Source of the DNA: Streptomyces coeruleorubidus
GTDB lineage: Bacteria > Actinomycetota > Actinomycetes > Streptomycetales > Streptomycetaceae
Assembly (NCBI RefSeq): GCF_028885415.1
Contig: NZ_CP118527.1
Coordinates: 6,386,001 to 6,450,000, forward strand
Direction of reading: 5' to 3'
Length of the DNA stretch: 64,000 bases
Shown piece by piece: positions 41,273 through 50,134 of this stretch. The notes below the pieces were generated by a model. That model saw nothing but the letters and a program-made list of their open reading frames with translations. It was not told the DNA's origin and made no database searches. Position 1 is the stretch's first letter, and each line of letters begins with the position of its first letter. Made by a program: the position numbers and the translations under genes.

Positions 41273-42427
41273 GTGTCGATACCCCCGCCCCCCGGGAACC
41301 AGCAGCCCCAGGACCCGTACGGCCCGCCGCCTGCGAACTGGCCCCAGGGAGCCCAGGGTTACGGGCCCTGGGGCAACGGCCCCGCCGGCCGCCCCTACGG
41401 CGCGCCGGTCTCCGTCAACGCGCTCGCCGTCGCCGCGCTCGCGCTCGGCGTGCTCTGCTTCCTGCCCGCCGCGGGGCTCGTGCTGGGGCTGATCGCGTTG
41501 CGGCAGATCAGGCGCAACGGCCAGAGCGGCCGGGGGCTGGCGATCGCCGGTGCCGTGCTGTCGTCCGTCGGGATCGTGCTGTGGGCGGTGACGCTGTCCA
41601 CGGGTGCCCTGTCCGACGCCTGGGAGGGGTTCAAGGACGGCGCGCAGGGCAACGAGAGCCTGTCACTGCGGAAAGGCGACTGCTTCGACGCGCCCGGCGG
41701 TCTGGAGGGCGACACCCACGACGTCGACCCGGTCTCCTGTGAAGGCCGGCACGACGGCGAGGTGTTCGCGGTCGTGACCCTGCCGGGCGGCGCCTTCCCG
41801 GGCGATGCCGAGATCACCGACATCGCCGACGAGCGGTGCTACGAGCTCCAGGACCAGTACGCCATGGACTCCTGGGCGATGCCGGCCGACGTCGACGTGT
41901 ACTACCTCATGCCGTCGCGGGACAGCTGGCGTTACGGCGACCGCGCGATCACCTGCATCTTCGGCAACACCGAAGCGAAGGCCAAGCTGACCGGCTCCCT
42001 GCGCGGCGACCCCACCACGCTCGACACCGACCAGGTCGTCTTCCTGTCCGTGGCCAACGCCGTCGACGCGGCGCTGTACGAGGAGCCCGAGGACACCCCC
42101 GAGGACGACCTCGCCGGCCACCGGGCCTGGGCCACGCAGGTGCACGACGTGCTCGGCGAGCAGATCGAGGCACTGCGCGGGCGCTCCTGGCCGTCCGCCG
42201 CCCGGCAGCCCGTCGCCGCCCTGGTGAAGGACATGGAGGACGCCCGCGAGCAGTGGTCGAAGGCGAGCGCGGCCGGCGACCCGGACACGTACTACACGCA
42301 CTACGACAAGGCGTACGAGTACGTCGACGGCCCGGCGACCGTCACCGCGCGCAAGGCCCTCGGACTCGCGACGACGCAGCCCACCCCGGGCGAGACCGAG
42401 GGCGGGGACTCCGAAGCCGAGGTGTGA
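41273..42427 (+). CDS. DUF4190 / septum-formation family membrane protein
   Basis: 384 residues. Pro/Gly/Tyr-rich N-terminus, then two hydrophobic helices (residues 48-75 and 85-110) of the DUF4190 type, then an extracytoplasmic domain with paired cysteines (GDCFDAPGG, DPVSCEGRHDGEVFAVVTLPG, ERCYE, AITCIFG) like the septum-formation (PF13845) family. GTG 41273 has AGGAG 13 bases upstream. Role unknown; family members are common in actinobacteria. Confidence 0.8.
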   Translation: MSIPPPPGNQQPQDPYGPPPANWPQGAQGYGPWGNGPAGRPYGAPVSVNALAVAALALGVLCFLPAAGLVLGLIALRQIRRNGQSGRGLAIAGAVLSSVGIVLWAVTLSTGALSDAWEGFKDGAQGNESLSLRKGDCFDAPGGLEGDTHDVDPVSCEGRHDGEVFAVVTLPGGAFPGDAEITDIADERCYELQDQYAMDSWAMPADVDVYYLMPSRDSWRYGDRAITCIFGNTEAKAKLTGSLRGDPTTLDTDQVVFLSVANAVDAALYEEPEDTPEDDLAGHRAWATQVHDVLGEQIEALRGRSWPSAARQPVAALVKDMEDAREQWSKASAAGDPDTYYTHYDKAYEYVDGPATVTARKALGLATTQPTPGETEGGDSEAEV

Positions 42428-42521
42428 CGGCGGCTATAGCGGGGAGAAAGTGCCTGCGTAAAGCCCTCGGGGCCATCATGTCATCACATCGAGTGATTCT
42501 CTGGCCTTTGCTTGCATGGCA

Positions 42522-42534
42522 CAACCTACGGTTG
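42522..42534. promoter_or_regulatory. Candidate GntR operator
   Basis: Perfect inverted repeat CAACC-TAC-GGTTG, 41 bases before the GntR gene, with a further GTACAACC nearby. The geometry fits a GntR-family autoregulatory site; not proven. Confidence 0.4.
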
Positions 42535-42574
42535 CCACGCTGTTGCTGTCTGTACAACCTGATGGGAGCGGCCA

Positions 42575-43327
42575 GTGACATTCGGTGAGCAACCGGCGTA
42601 CCTGCGCGTCGCGGGTGATCTCCGCAAGAAGATCGTCGACGGTCAGCTCCCTCCGCACACCCGCCTCCCCTCCCAGGCCAGAATCCGCCAGGAGTACGGC
42701 GTCTCGGACACCGTCGCCCTGGAGGCCCGCAAGGTGCTCATGGCGGAGGGCCTGGTCGAGGGCCGCTCCGGCTCGGGGACGTATGTGCGCGAGCGGCCCG
42801 TGCCCCGGCGCATCGCCCGCTCCGGATACCGCCCGACCGGCGGGGCCACGCCGTTCCGCCAGGAGCAGGCCGACGGCGAGGGGCGCGGCACCTGGGAGTC
42901 CAGCAGCGAGCAGACCGAGGCCAGTGTCGCGGTCGCCGAGCGGCTGGCCATCGAGCCGGGCGAGCGCGTGATGTGCACGAAGTACCTCTTCCGTGAGGGC
43001 GGCGAGGCGATGATGCTCTCCACCTCCTGGGAGCCGCTCGCCGTCACGGGCCGTACGCCGGTGATGCTGCCGGAGGAGGGCCCGCTCGGCGGCATGGGCG
43101 TCGTCGAGCGCATGCGCGCGATCGACGTGATCGTGGACAACGTCACCGAGGAGGTGGGCGCCCGCCCCGGACTCGCGGAGGAACTGCTCGTCCTCGGGGG
43201 CGTCCCCGGGCATGTGGTCCTGGTCATCCAGCGCACGTTCTACGCCTCCGGCCGCCCGGTCGAGACGGCCGACGTGGTCATCCCGGCCGATCGGTACCGG
43301 GTCGCCTACCACCTTCCGGTCAAGTAG
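42575..43327 (+). CDS. GntR-family regulator (HutC/UTRA type)
   Basis: 250 residues. N-terminal winged helix (YLRVAGDLRKKIVDGQLPP, LPSQARIRQEYGVSDTVALEARKVL) and a C-terminal UTRA ligand domain (ERLAIEPGERVMCTKYLFREGGEAMMLS). GTG 42575 has GGGAG upstream. Family members bind small metabolites and release their operators. Its distance from the cluster and its core-genome neighbours argue against it being the cluster regulator. Confidence 0.88.
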   Translation: MTFGEQPAYLRVAGDLRKKIVDGQLPPHTRLPSQARIRQEYGVSDTVALEARKVLMAEGLVEGRSGSGTYVRERPVPRRIARSGYRPTGGATPFRQEQADGEGRGTWESSSEQTEASVAVAERLAIEPGERVMCTKYLFREGGEAMMLSTSWEPLAVTGRTPVMLPEEGPLGGMGVVERMRAIDVIVDNVTEEVGARPGLAEELLVLGGVPGHVVLVIQRTFYASGRPVETADVVIPADRYRVAYHLPVK

Positions 43328-43668
43328 CGAACGCTCACTTCCGTCCCGCGGCGCGCTCCCCGCGCGCCCCGCTCACTCGATCACCGCGGGAGCCGTCCCC
43401 GGCCGAGGTGGTTCGTGGCCGGTACCAGGCCGTCGTTCTCGCAGGTCGGCGATGGCGTCTGCGTTATGCATCCGACTGGATGCGTCGAGGTGCCCGGACG
43501 GCGCGTTCGTTGTCGTGCGCCCCCTGTGTACTGGCTGGTTGCGTACCTCTTTGTGAAAAGCCGTATTCGCTGCGTGAAGGTTAGGCGTACGCTCGGGCAT
43601 ATGCGCATTGCGGTTTCCTTATCGGGTGGGGCACGGCACAGGCCGCGGGTGGGAAGTGGAGGGGCGCC
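43328..43668. other. Non-coding stretch before the 64-residue ORF
   Basis: No gene supported on either strand; frames here lack ribosome sites. The relatively AT-rich part near 43540-43620 (CTTTGTGAAAAG...TTAGGCG) probably holds the promoter of the next genes. Confidence 0.4.
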
Positions 43669-43863
43669 ATGAACGACAGCACGATCACTCTTCCCTGGCT
43701 CGTGATACGAGAGGACGACAACGGCAACCGCTACCGGGTGGGCCGGTACGCGACCCGGGCCGAGGCCCAGAAGATCGCGGACAGCCTCGACGGCCGCGGC
43801 CACAGGCAGCTGTACTGGGTCGAGCGGCTCGGTCAGAACGGGCAGGGCGGGGCGCACGACTGA
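43669..43863 (+). CDS. Small SPOR-like protein, 64 residues
   Basis: ATG 43669 with GTGGAGGGG upstream. Sequence WLVIREDDNGNRYRVGRYATRAEAQKIADSLDGRGHRQLYWVERL has the pattern of small actinobacterial proteins with a SPOR-like fold (aromatic-R-V-G-.-Y.T..EA). Cytosolic; function unknown. It precedes mutT by 58 bases. Confidence 0.75.
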   Translation: MNDSTITLPWLVIREDDNGNRYRVGRYATRAEAQKIADSLDGRGHRQLYWVERLGQNGQGGAHD

Positions 43864-43921
43864 CCTCGGGCGGGCCCGCGCTCCGAGCCGGTGTCCGGCC
43901 GCGCTCCCGTAGGCTCCCCGC

Positions 43922-44359
43922 ATGAGTGAGCGGATCGTCGTCGTGGGTGCCGCGCTGGTCGACGACGGGCGGCTGCTGGCCGCCCGGCGCAGCGCGCCCC
44001 CCGAGTTGGCCGGGCGCTGGGAGCTGCCCGGTGGCAAGGTCGAGCCGGGGGAGACGGCCGACGCGGCGCTCGTGCGGGAACTGCGCGAGGAACTCGGCGT
44101 CGACGCCGAGGCCGGCGGGCGCGTCCCGGGGGAGTGGCCGCTGAAGTCGCCGTACGTGCTGCATGTGTGGACCGCGCGCCTGCGGCCCGGCTCCGCCGCC
44201 CCCAAGCCCCTTCAGGACCACGACGAACTGCGCTGGCTCGGCCCCGGCGAGGTCTGGGACGTGGACTGGCTCGACCAGGACGTGCCGGCGGTACGGCGGA
44301 CTCTCGCGCACCTGGGATCTCTCGGCGGCCCCGGTACGGGAGAAGTACCCGGCGCCTGA
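43922..44359 (+). CDS. Nudix hydrolase (MutT-like)
   Basis: 145 residues. Complete Nudix box GGKVEPGET...RELREELGV near residues 38-60, preceded by GRWELP. Hydrolyses nucleoside diphosphate derivatives such as 8-oxo-dGTP. Ordinary member of the (d)CTP/8-oxo-dGTP pyrophosphatase group. Confidence 0.88.
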   Translation: MSERIVVVGAALVDDGRLLAARRSAPPELAGRWELPGGKVEPGETADAALVRELREELGVDAEAGGRVPGEWPLKSPYVLHVWTARLRPGSAAPKPLQDHDELRWLGPGEVWDVDWLDQDVPAVRRTLAHLGSLGGPGTGEVPGA

Positions 44360-44495
44360 GGCCAACCGGGGGCGTGCGAGGCCCGAAGGCGGACGTACGG
44401 GCGTCCCGTACGCCTTTCGCGCCACAGTGCGCTGCCCTGCGCGATACTCCGCCCCCGATATCGGGTATGTGCTCATTAGCCCCATTTAATGGGAC

Positions 44496-44927
44496 ATGGG
44501 TGAGCCCGCTGTCGGGGAAGTGATCGGCGTGATCGACACGGAAGGTGACCGCGCCGAGTGGACCTTTCCCGCCGAGCCGGGTGCCGTGCGCACCGCCCGC
44601 CAGGCCGTCCGCGGCCAACTCCGCGGCTGGAGCCTCGACAGCCTCGCCGACCTCACGGCGTTGTTGGTCAGCGAGTTGGTCACCAACGCCCTGCGGCACG
44701 CCACGGGCCCCATCGGCGTCCGCCTGGTCCGCCCCTCCGAACTGAACGGCGTCCTCCTGGTGGAGGTCTCCGACCCGCTCCCGGACCCGCCTCGCGAGCG
44801 CGCCGCCAGACCCGAGGACGAGAGCGGCCGCGGGCTCCAACTGGTCGCCTCCTCCTGCCGCCGCTGGGGCACCCGGCCCGGCGGCGTGGGCAAGACCGTG
44901 TGGTTCGAACTCGCGGTTCCGGAGTGA
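44496..44927 (+). CDS. Anti-sigma-factor-like histidine-kinase ATPase domain protein
   Basis: 143 residues, HATPase_c of the SpoIIAB/RsbW type: N box ELVTNALRHA and the G boxes DESGRGLQLV and GKTVWFEL. Such proteins bind or phosphorylate anti-sigma antagonists; Streptomyces has dozens. No Shine-Dalgarno precedes the ATG. A TTTAAT at 44485-44490 lies where a -10 would give a leaderless mRNA. The neighbouring SpoIIE phosphatase (45180) is a likely functional partner. Confidence 0.82.
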   Translation: MGEPAVGEVIGVIDTEGDRAEWTFPAEPGAVRTARQAVRGQLRGWSLDSLADLTALLVSELVTNALRHATGPIGVRLVRPSELNGVLLVEVSDPLPDPPRERAARPEDESGRGLQLVASSCRRWGTRPGGVGKTVWFELAVPE

Positions 44928-45179
44928 AAAATCGGTGTACGTCCGCCCTGCCACTGTCGAGCGAATGGTTCAGGCCAGTGGCGGTTGTCGGCGGACGGGA
45001 TTCGACGACGTGTCCCCTGGTTAGAAGACTGGGAGTGTTCTCACGGTCCGGTCCAAAAACCATCGGGACCGTGCTGTGATCGTGAACACCGTGTTGTGCG
45101 GCACCGTAGTGCTGGATACTGCGGGCAGCCGCCCCCGGTGACCGGTGCCGGACGCGGTGAGCTGGAGGGGACGGTTCGC

Positions 45180-47816
45180 GTGAGCGAGATACCAGCGAAG
45201 GCCACGGAGTCCGAGGACCCGTCGGAGGGCGCGAGGGCGATGGCCGCGGACGGCCTGGCTTCCGCGGTGGGAGGTGCGCTCGCGGCTGACGGGGTGCAGC
45301 CCGGGGACGCCATGTGGCAGAGCAGTCCCCCGGGATCCATCTACGACTACATCAAGGTCGCGTCCTTCTCCATCGGCCCCGACGGGCTCGTCGACCAGTG
45401 GAGCCTGCGCGCCGAGCACCTCTTCGGCATTCCGGTCGAACGCGCCGTCGGCATGGACCCCATCGAGACGTTCATCGACCCGCGCCATCGCGAGCGGGGC
45501 ATGCGCAAGATGGCCGAGATCCTCGACGGGCGCGAGTGGACCGGCGTGGTGCCCTTCCGGATGCCGAAGGACGCCGAGGGGGAGTGCGGGCGCGAAGGGC
45601 TCGCCGAGGTGTACGTCATGCCGACGCGCACCGAGGACGGCGAGAAGGCCGCCGTCTGCATCGTCGTCGACGTGCGCACCCTGCGCAGCATCGAGACGGA
45701 CCTCGCCGCATCGCAGGCCATTTTCGGTCAATCCCCGTTCGGTTTCCTGCTGATCGACTCCGACCTGCGGGTCCGCCGCGCCAACCACCGGTTCGCGTCG
45801 GTCTTCGGCGGCGAGCCCGACGACCACCGCGGCAAGGGCGTCCACGACTACCTCCAGCGCGGCGAGGCCGAGCGGGTCGCCGCGACGCTGCGCCGCGTGC
45901 TGGAGACCGGCAACTCCATCACGGACATGCACGTCACGGGCTTCGTGCCGGGATCCGACGAGCGCCGCCACTGGTCCGTCAACCTCTACCGCGTGCACAG
46001 CGGTTCGGGCCGGCCCATCGGCATCGCCTGGCTCGGCACGGACATCACCTCGCGCCGCGCCGCCGCCCGCGAGGCCGCCGCCGCCCGGCGCAACCTCGCC
46101 CTGCTGAACGAGGCCGGCGCCCGCATCGGCAACTCCCTCGACCTGGAGACCACGGCCCGGCAGCTCCTCGACGTCGTCGTGCCCGGCTTCTGCGACCTGG
46201 CCACCGTCGACCTCTACCAGGGCCTGCTGGTCGGCGACGAGACCCCGCCCGGGCTCGCCGACGGCAGCGCCGAGCTGCGCCGGGTGGCCTTCGCAAGCGC
46301 CGTCTCCGACGCGCCCTTCACCGGCACCGGCGTGCCCGTCGCGGTCGGCGCGGTCCATCACTACCCGTTCAACTCGCCCTGCGCGGACGCCCTGCGCACG
46401 GCCCGCCCGCAGACCGTCCCCGGCGAGGACGGCGGGCTGGTGCAGTCCACGCTCGCCGTGCCGATGGTCGCCCACGACACCGTCGTCGGGCTGGTGCAGT
46501 TCGCCCGGACGAAGGGCAGCGAGCCGTTCGGCGACCGCGACCGGGACCTGGCCGTCGAACTCGCCGCGCGCGCCGCCGTCTGCATCGACAACGCCCGGCT
46601 CTACCGCCGCGAGCACGAACGCGCGTTGATACTGCAACGGTCCCTGCTCCCGCCCGGTGACCCGGAGGCCTCCGGCCTCGACATCGCCTGCCGCTACCTG
46701 CCCGGCAACGCCAACACCGGCCGGCCCAGCGAGGTCGGCGGCGACTGGTTCGACGTCATAGAACTCCCCGGGCACCGCACCGCGCTGGTCGTCGGCGACG
46801 TCATGGGCCGCGGCCTGCGCGCCGCCGTCGCCATGGGCGAACTCCGCACGGCCGTCCGGACCCTGGCGCAGCTCGACATCGAACCGGCCGAGGTGCTCTC
46901 CCAGTTGGACGAGATCGCCCGGGGCCTCGGCGCCCCCGGCGGCGTCCAGCAGGCGACCCGGGCGGCCCGCCGCCCCCGCGAGGCCGACCTCTCCGAGGTG
47001 TACCTCGCCACCTGCGTCTACGCCGTCTACGACTCCGTCACCCGGCGCTGCACCTTCGCCAACGCGGGCCATCTGCCGCCCGTCCTGGTCGAACCGGGCG
47101 AGCCGGCCCTGATGCTCGACGTGCCGCCGGGCATGCCGCTCGGCGTCGGCGGCGAGCCCTTCGAGGAGGTCGAGGTCGAACTGCCCGAAGGCGCCCTGCT
47201 CGCGCTCTACACGGATGGACTGGTCGAGAGCCGCGACCACCCCCTGGACGAGGGGCTCCAGGCCTTCGTCAGCGCCCTGTCCGACCCCACCCAGCCGCTG
47301 GAGGACGTCTGCGACCACGTCCTCAACACCCTCGACTCCCATCACGGCGAGGACGACATCGCGCTGCTGATGGCACGTGTACAGGGCCTGCCCACCGAGT
47401 CCGTCGGCGACTGGACACTGCCGCGCGAGCCGCGCAGCGTGGGCCGGGCCCGCGAGTACGCGCGTGCCCAGCTGCTCAGCTGGGACATGGAAGCCCTGGT
47501 CGACACCACGGAGCTCCTGGTCAGCGAACTCGTCACCAACGCCCTGCGCTACGGCGAGGGCGAGATCCGGCTCCGTCTGCTGCTGGACCGCACACTGGTC
47601 TGCGAGGTCTGGGACTCCGGCCTGGTCCAGCCCCGCCGCCGCCGCGCCCGCGACACCGACGAGGGCGGCCGCGGCCTCCAGCTGGTCGGCCTCCTCAGCG
47701 CGGCATGGGGCTCCCGCCGCACGCCCCGCGGCAAGACGGTCTGGTTCGAACTGCCCCTCCCCGGCGGCGAGACGGGCCTGACCGATCCGGCGGAGGCGCT
47801 GCTGAGCCTGTTCTGA
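45180..47816 (+). CDS. PAS-GAF-SpoIIE phosphatase-HATPase signalling protein
   Basis: 878 residues from GTG 45180 (GGAGG upstream). Domain order: PAS 1 (about 50-175), PAS 2 (about 180-300), GAF (about 320-475), PP2C-type SpoIIE phosphatase (about 490-720; GGDWFDV, GDVMGRG, LALYTDGLVES), and a C-terminal SpoIIAB-like ATPase (ELVTNALRYG, GGRGLQLVG, KTVWFEL). It would sense a signal through PAS/GAF and switch anti-sigma antagonists by dephosphorylation and phosphorylation. Cytosolic. The family is typical of Streptomyces stress and development circuits. Confidence 0.9.
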   Translation: MSEIPAKATESEDPSEGARAMAADGLASAVGGALAADGVQPGDAMWQSSPPGSIYDYIKVASFSIGPDGLVDQWSLRAEHLFGIPVERAVGMDPIETFIDPRHRERGMRKMAEILDGREWTGVVPFRMPKDAEGECGREGLAEVYVMPTRTEDGEKAAVCIVVDVRTLRSIETDLAASQAIFGQSPFGFLLIDSDLRVRRANHRFASVFGGEPDDHRGKGVHDYLQRGEAERVAATLRRVLETGNSITDMHVTGFVPGSDERRHWSVNLYRVHSGSGRPIGIAWLGTDITSRRAAAREAAAARRNLALLNEAGARIGNSLDLETTARQLLDVVVPGFCDLATVDLYQGLLVGDETPPGLADGSAELRRVAFASAVSDAPFTGTGVPVAVGAVHHYPFNSPCADALRTARPQTVPGEDGGLVQSTLAVPMVAHDTVVGLVQFARTKGSEPFGDRDRDLAVELAARAAVCIDNARLYRREHERALILQRSLLPPGDPEASGLDIACRYLPGNANTGRPSEVGGDWFDVIELPGHRTALVVGDVMGRGLRAAVAMGELRTAVRTLAQLDIEPAEVLSQLDEIARGLGAPGGVQQATRAARRPREADLSEVYLATCVYAVYDSVTRRCTFANAGHLPPVLVEPGEPALMLDVPPGMPLGVGGEPFEEVEVELPEGALLALYTDGLVESRDHPLDEGLQAFVSALSDPTQPLEDVCDHVLNTLDSHHGEDDIALLMARVQGLPTESVGDWTLPREPRSVGRAREYARAQLLSWDMEALVDTTELLVSELVTNALRYGEGEIRLRLLLDRTLVCEVWDSGLVQPRRRRARDTDEGGRGLQLVGLLSAAWGSRRTPRGKTVWFELPLPGGETGLTDPAEALLSLF

Positions 47817-47884
47817 CCGGAACCGAACATCGGTACGGATCGTCCTCCCCGGCAACATCATCTGCATCACCGGGGGGAGACGGC

Positions 47885-48982
47885 ATGGACCGCACGGAAG
47901 GCGCCACCCCGACAGAGGCAGCAGCCGCCGAAGACGCCGCGCAGGACGCTCCCGCACCCGACAGTGGAAAGGGCAGAGGGCGTCGGCGCTGGATCAGACG
48001 CACGGCACTCGCCGTGGTCCTGGTCCTCCTGGTTCCTCTCCTGTCCGTTCTGACGGCCCTCCGCATCAACTACATGGGCGACCCGGCGGACGGCACGCAC
48101 ACCCGGAACCGCGACGCGCTCTGGCTGGGCCACGCCTGGGTCGACGGCCGCAAGAAGGACGCCGACGTCACCGCCCTGGCCCGCCGCCTGCAAGGCACCG
48201 GCATCCGCGACCTGTACGTCCACTCGGGTCCGCTGGAACACGACGGCACGCTCCCCAAGTCGGTCTATCCGAGGGCGCGTTGGTTCATAGACGCCGTACA
48301 CGAGAAACTCCCCGGCATCCGCGTCCAGGCCTTCCTCGGCGACGTCCTGGCCACCGAGGGCGCCGACGGCATGGTCCTGGAGAACCCGGACACCCGAGCC
48401 GCCGTCGTCCGCTCCGCCCGTCAGATCCTGGACACCGGCTACGAGGGCATCCACCTCGACCTGGAGCCCATGCCGTCCGGCGACCGCGACTACCTCACCC
48501 TCCTCGACGCCCTGCGCCGCGAGACCCGTTCCCGGGACGCGCAACTCTCCGTCGCCGCCCACCAGATCGACCCGCTCCCGGCCCTTCACACCGTGTTCGG
48601 TCTCTTCACCGCCCACCCCAAGTGGTGGTCCCAGGAGTTCTTCGGCCAGGTCGCCCGCCGCGTCGACCAGATCGCCGTGATGTCGTACGACACCGCGCAG
48701 CCACTGGAGAGCACCTACGGCGGCTACGTCGCCCAGCAGACGTCCCTCGCCCTGGAGGTCACCCCGCCCTCCACCGACCTGCTGATGGGCCTGCCCTTCT
48801 ACTGGGAGAGCAACTTCGACCACTGGGGCCACGCCGAGACCGTCCCCGCCGCCGTCCGGGGTGTCCGCCTGGGCCTGTCCCGCACGGACGCCGACCGGGC
48901 CCGCTTCGGCGTCGCGCTGTACATCGACTTCGCCGCGACCGAGGCGGACTGGCGGGCGTACAAGGAAGACTGGGTGCGGTGA
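47885..48982 (+). CDS. Membrane-anchored GH18-like protein
   Basis: 365 residues. Cytosolic N-terminus, one membrane helix at about 38-60 (ALAVVLVLLVPLLSVLTAL), then an extracellular TIM-barrel-like domain with EGIHLDLEPM, matching the D-x-x-D-x-D-x-E strand of GH18 in part: the last Glu is kept and one Asp is missing. Catalysis is therefore uncertain. The ATG has GGGGGGAG upstream, part of a possible hairpin with CTCCCCGG at 47845-47852. Coupled (GTGA) to the following remnant. Confidence 0.7.
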   Translation: MDRTEGATPTEAAAAEDAAQDAPAPDSGKGRGRRRWIRRTALAVVLVLLVPLLSVLTALRINYMGDPADGTHTRNRDALWLGHAWVDGRKKDADVTALARRLQGTGIRDLYVHSGPLEHDGTLPKSVYPRARWFIDAVHEKLPGIRVQAFLGDVLATEGADGMVLENPDTRAAVVRSARQILDTGYEGIHLDLEPMPSGDRDYLTLLDALRRETRSRDAQLSVAAHQIDPLPALHTVFGLFTAHPKWWSQEFFGQVARRVDQIAVMSYDTAQPLESTYGGYVAQQTSLALEVTPPSTDLLMGLPFYWESNFDHWGHAETVPAAVRGVRLGLSRTDADRARFGVALYIDFAATEADWRAYKEDWVR

Positions 48983-49383
48983 CCAAGACCCGACGCCCCC
49001 TCACCCGCGCCGCCCTCGGCCCGGCCCGGTCCCTCACCGCCGTGGAACGCCTGCGCGGCGGCAGGGGCGCCTACCGCCTGACCCTCGACGACGACTCCAC
49101 GGCCGTCGCCTACGTGTGGCCGGACGACGAGGACCACTGGGACCAGCCGAACCCCGACCCCCGGGACGTCTTCTCCCACGGCACCGGCCTCGGCCTGTTC
49201 ACGACGGCTCACACCGACGCCACGCACACGTACCTCCCGGCTCATGGACCGGATGGCCGAACCGCTCGCCACCCTGCACGCCCACACCGGCCCCCGCTTC
49301 GGGGCACGATCCACGCCCTGGCCGCCGAGGTCCCCGCTCCCCGCCTCCAGCAGGCGCTCAGCCTGCTGAGGAGCGCCTCCTGA
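48979..49383 (+). pseudogene. Decayed aminoglycoside-phosphotransferase-like gene
   Basis: The N-terminal part (GAYRLTLDDDSTAVAYVWP...HGTGLGLFTTAHT) resembles APH-family kinases. After about 49225 the middle of the gene is missing. A piece, R-L-M-D-R-M-A-E-P-L-A-T-L-H-A-H-T-G, continues in another frame, and the end (IHALAAEVPAPRLQQAL) returns to the first. The catalytic H-x-D loop is absent. It ends overlapping the convergent sdhB. Confidence 0.65.
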
Positions 49384-50134
49384 TCTTCGAGCCCAGCCAC
49401 ACCAGCGGGTCGTACTTGCGGTCGATCGCCCGTTCCTTCAGGGGGATCAGCGCGTTGTCCGTGATCTTGATGCCCTCCGGGCAGACCTCCGTACAGCACT
49501 TGGTGATGTTGCAGTAGCCCAGACCGTGCTCGTCCTGGGCGGTGGTCTTGCGGTCCAGGCCGGATTCCGCCGCCGCGTCCAGCGGATGCATGTCCAGCTC
49601 CGCCACCCGCATCAGGAAACGCGGCCCCGCGAACGCCTGCTTGTTCTCCTCGTGGTCGCGGACCACATGGCAGGTGTCCTGGCACAGGAAACACTCGATG
49701 CACTTGCGGAACTCCTGCGAGCGGTCCACGTCCTCCTGCATCATCCGGTACTCGCCGGGGCCGAGGCCCTCGGGCGGCACGAAGGCCGGGACCTCCCTGG
49801 CCTTGGTGTAGTTGAAGCCGACGTCGGTGACCAGGTCGCGGACGACCGGGAACGCCCGCAGCGGCGTCACCGTGATCGTCTCCTCCCGGTCGAACACCGA
49901 CATGCGCGTCATGCACAACAGCCGCGGCCGGCCGTTGATCTCGGCGGAGCACGAACCGCACTTGCCCGCCTTGCAGTTCCAGCGCACGGCGAGATCGGGG
50001 GCCTGGGTGGCCTGGAGGCGGTGGATGATGTCGAGCACCACCTCACCGTCGTTGACCTCGACCTTGAAGTCCTCCAGGCCGCCGCCCCCCACGTCACCGC
50101 GCCACACCTTGAAATGGGCCGTGTAGCTGCTCAT
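49358..50134 (-). CDS. sdhB: Succinate dehydrogenase iron-sulfur subunit
   Basis: 258 residues. Plant-type [2Fe-2S] ligands in NCKAGKCGSC...LLC, then CIECFLCQDTC and CNITKCCTEVCPEGI for the [4Fe-4S]/[3Fe-4S] clusters. Passes electrons from SdhA to the membrane subunit. The ATG overlaps the sdhA stop (ATGA). Confidence 0.95.
   Translation of the reverse strand: MSSYTAHFKVWRGDVGGGGLEDFKVEVNDGEVVLDIIHRLQATQAPDLAVRWNCKAGKCGSCSAEINGRPRLLCMTRMSVFDREETITVTPLRAFPVVRDLVTDVGFNYTKAREVPAFVPPEGLGPGEYRMMQEDVDRSQEFRKCIECFLCQDTCHVVRDHEENKQAFAGPRFLMRVAELDMHPLDAAAESGLDRKTTAQDEHGLGYCNITKCCTEVCPEGIKITDNALIPLKERAIDRKYDPLVWLGSKIRRRSSAG

Noticed and set aside
42575..43327. GntR gene as the cluster regulator
   Set aside because: It is 8 kb beyond the cluster edge, separated by core genes, and its likely operator (CAACC-TAC-GGTTG) is unlike the cassette boxes.
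43373..43672. 75-codon minus-strand and 85-codon plus-strand ORFs before the small SPOR-like gene
   Set aside because: No ribosome sites, overlapping on both strands, no recognisable fold.
45021..47957. 978-codon open frame on the minus strand
   Set aside because: It is antisense to the PAS-GAF-SpoIIE gene, has no domain or ribosome site, and results from high third-position GC. The same holds for other long antisense frames, for example 13164-15122, 23665-25359, 53477-56065 and 56066-58549.
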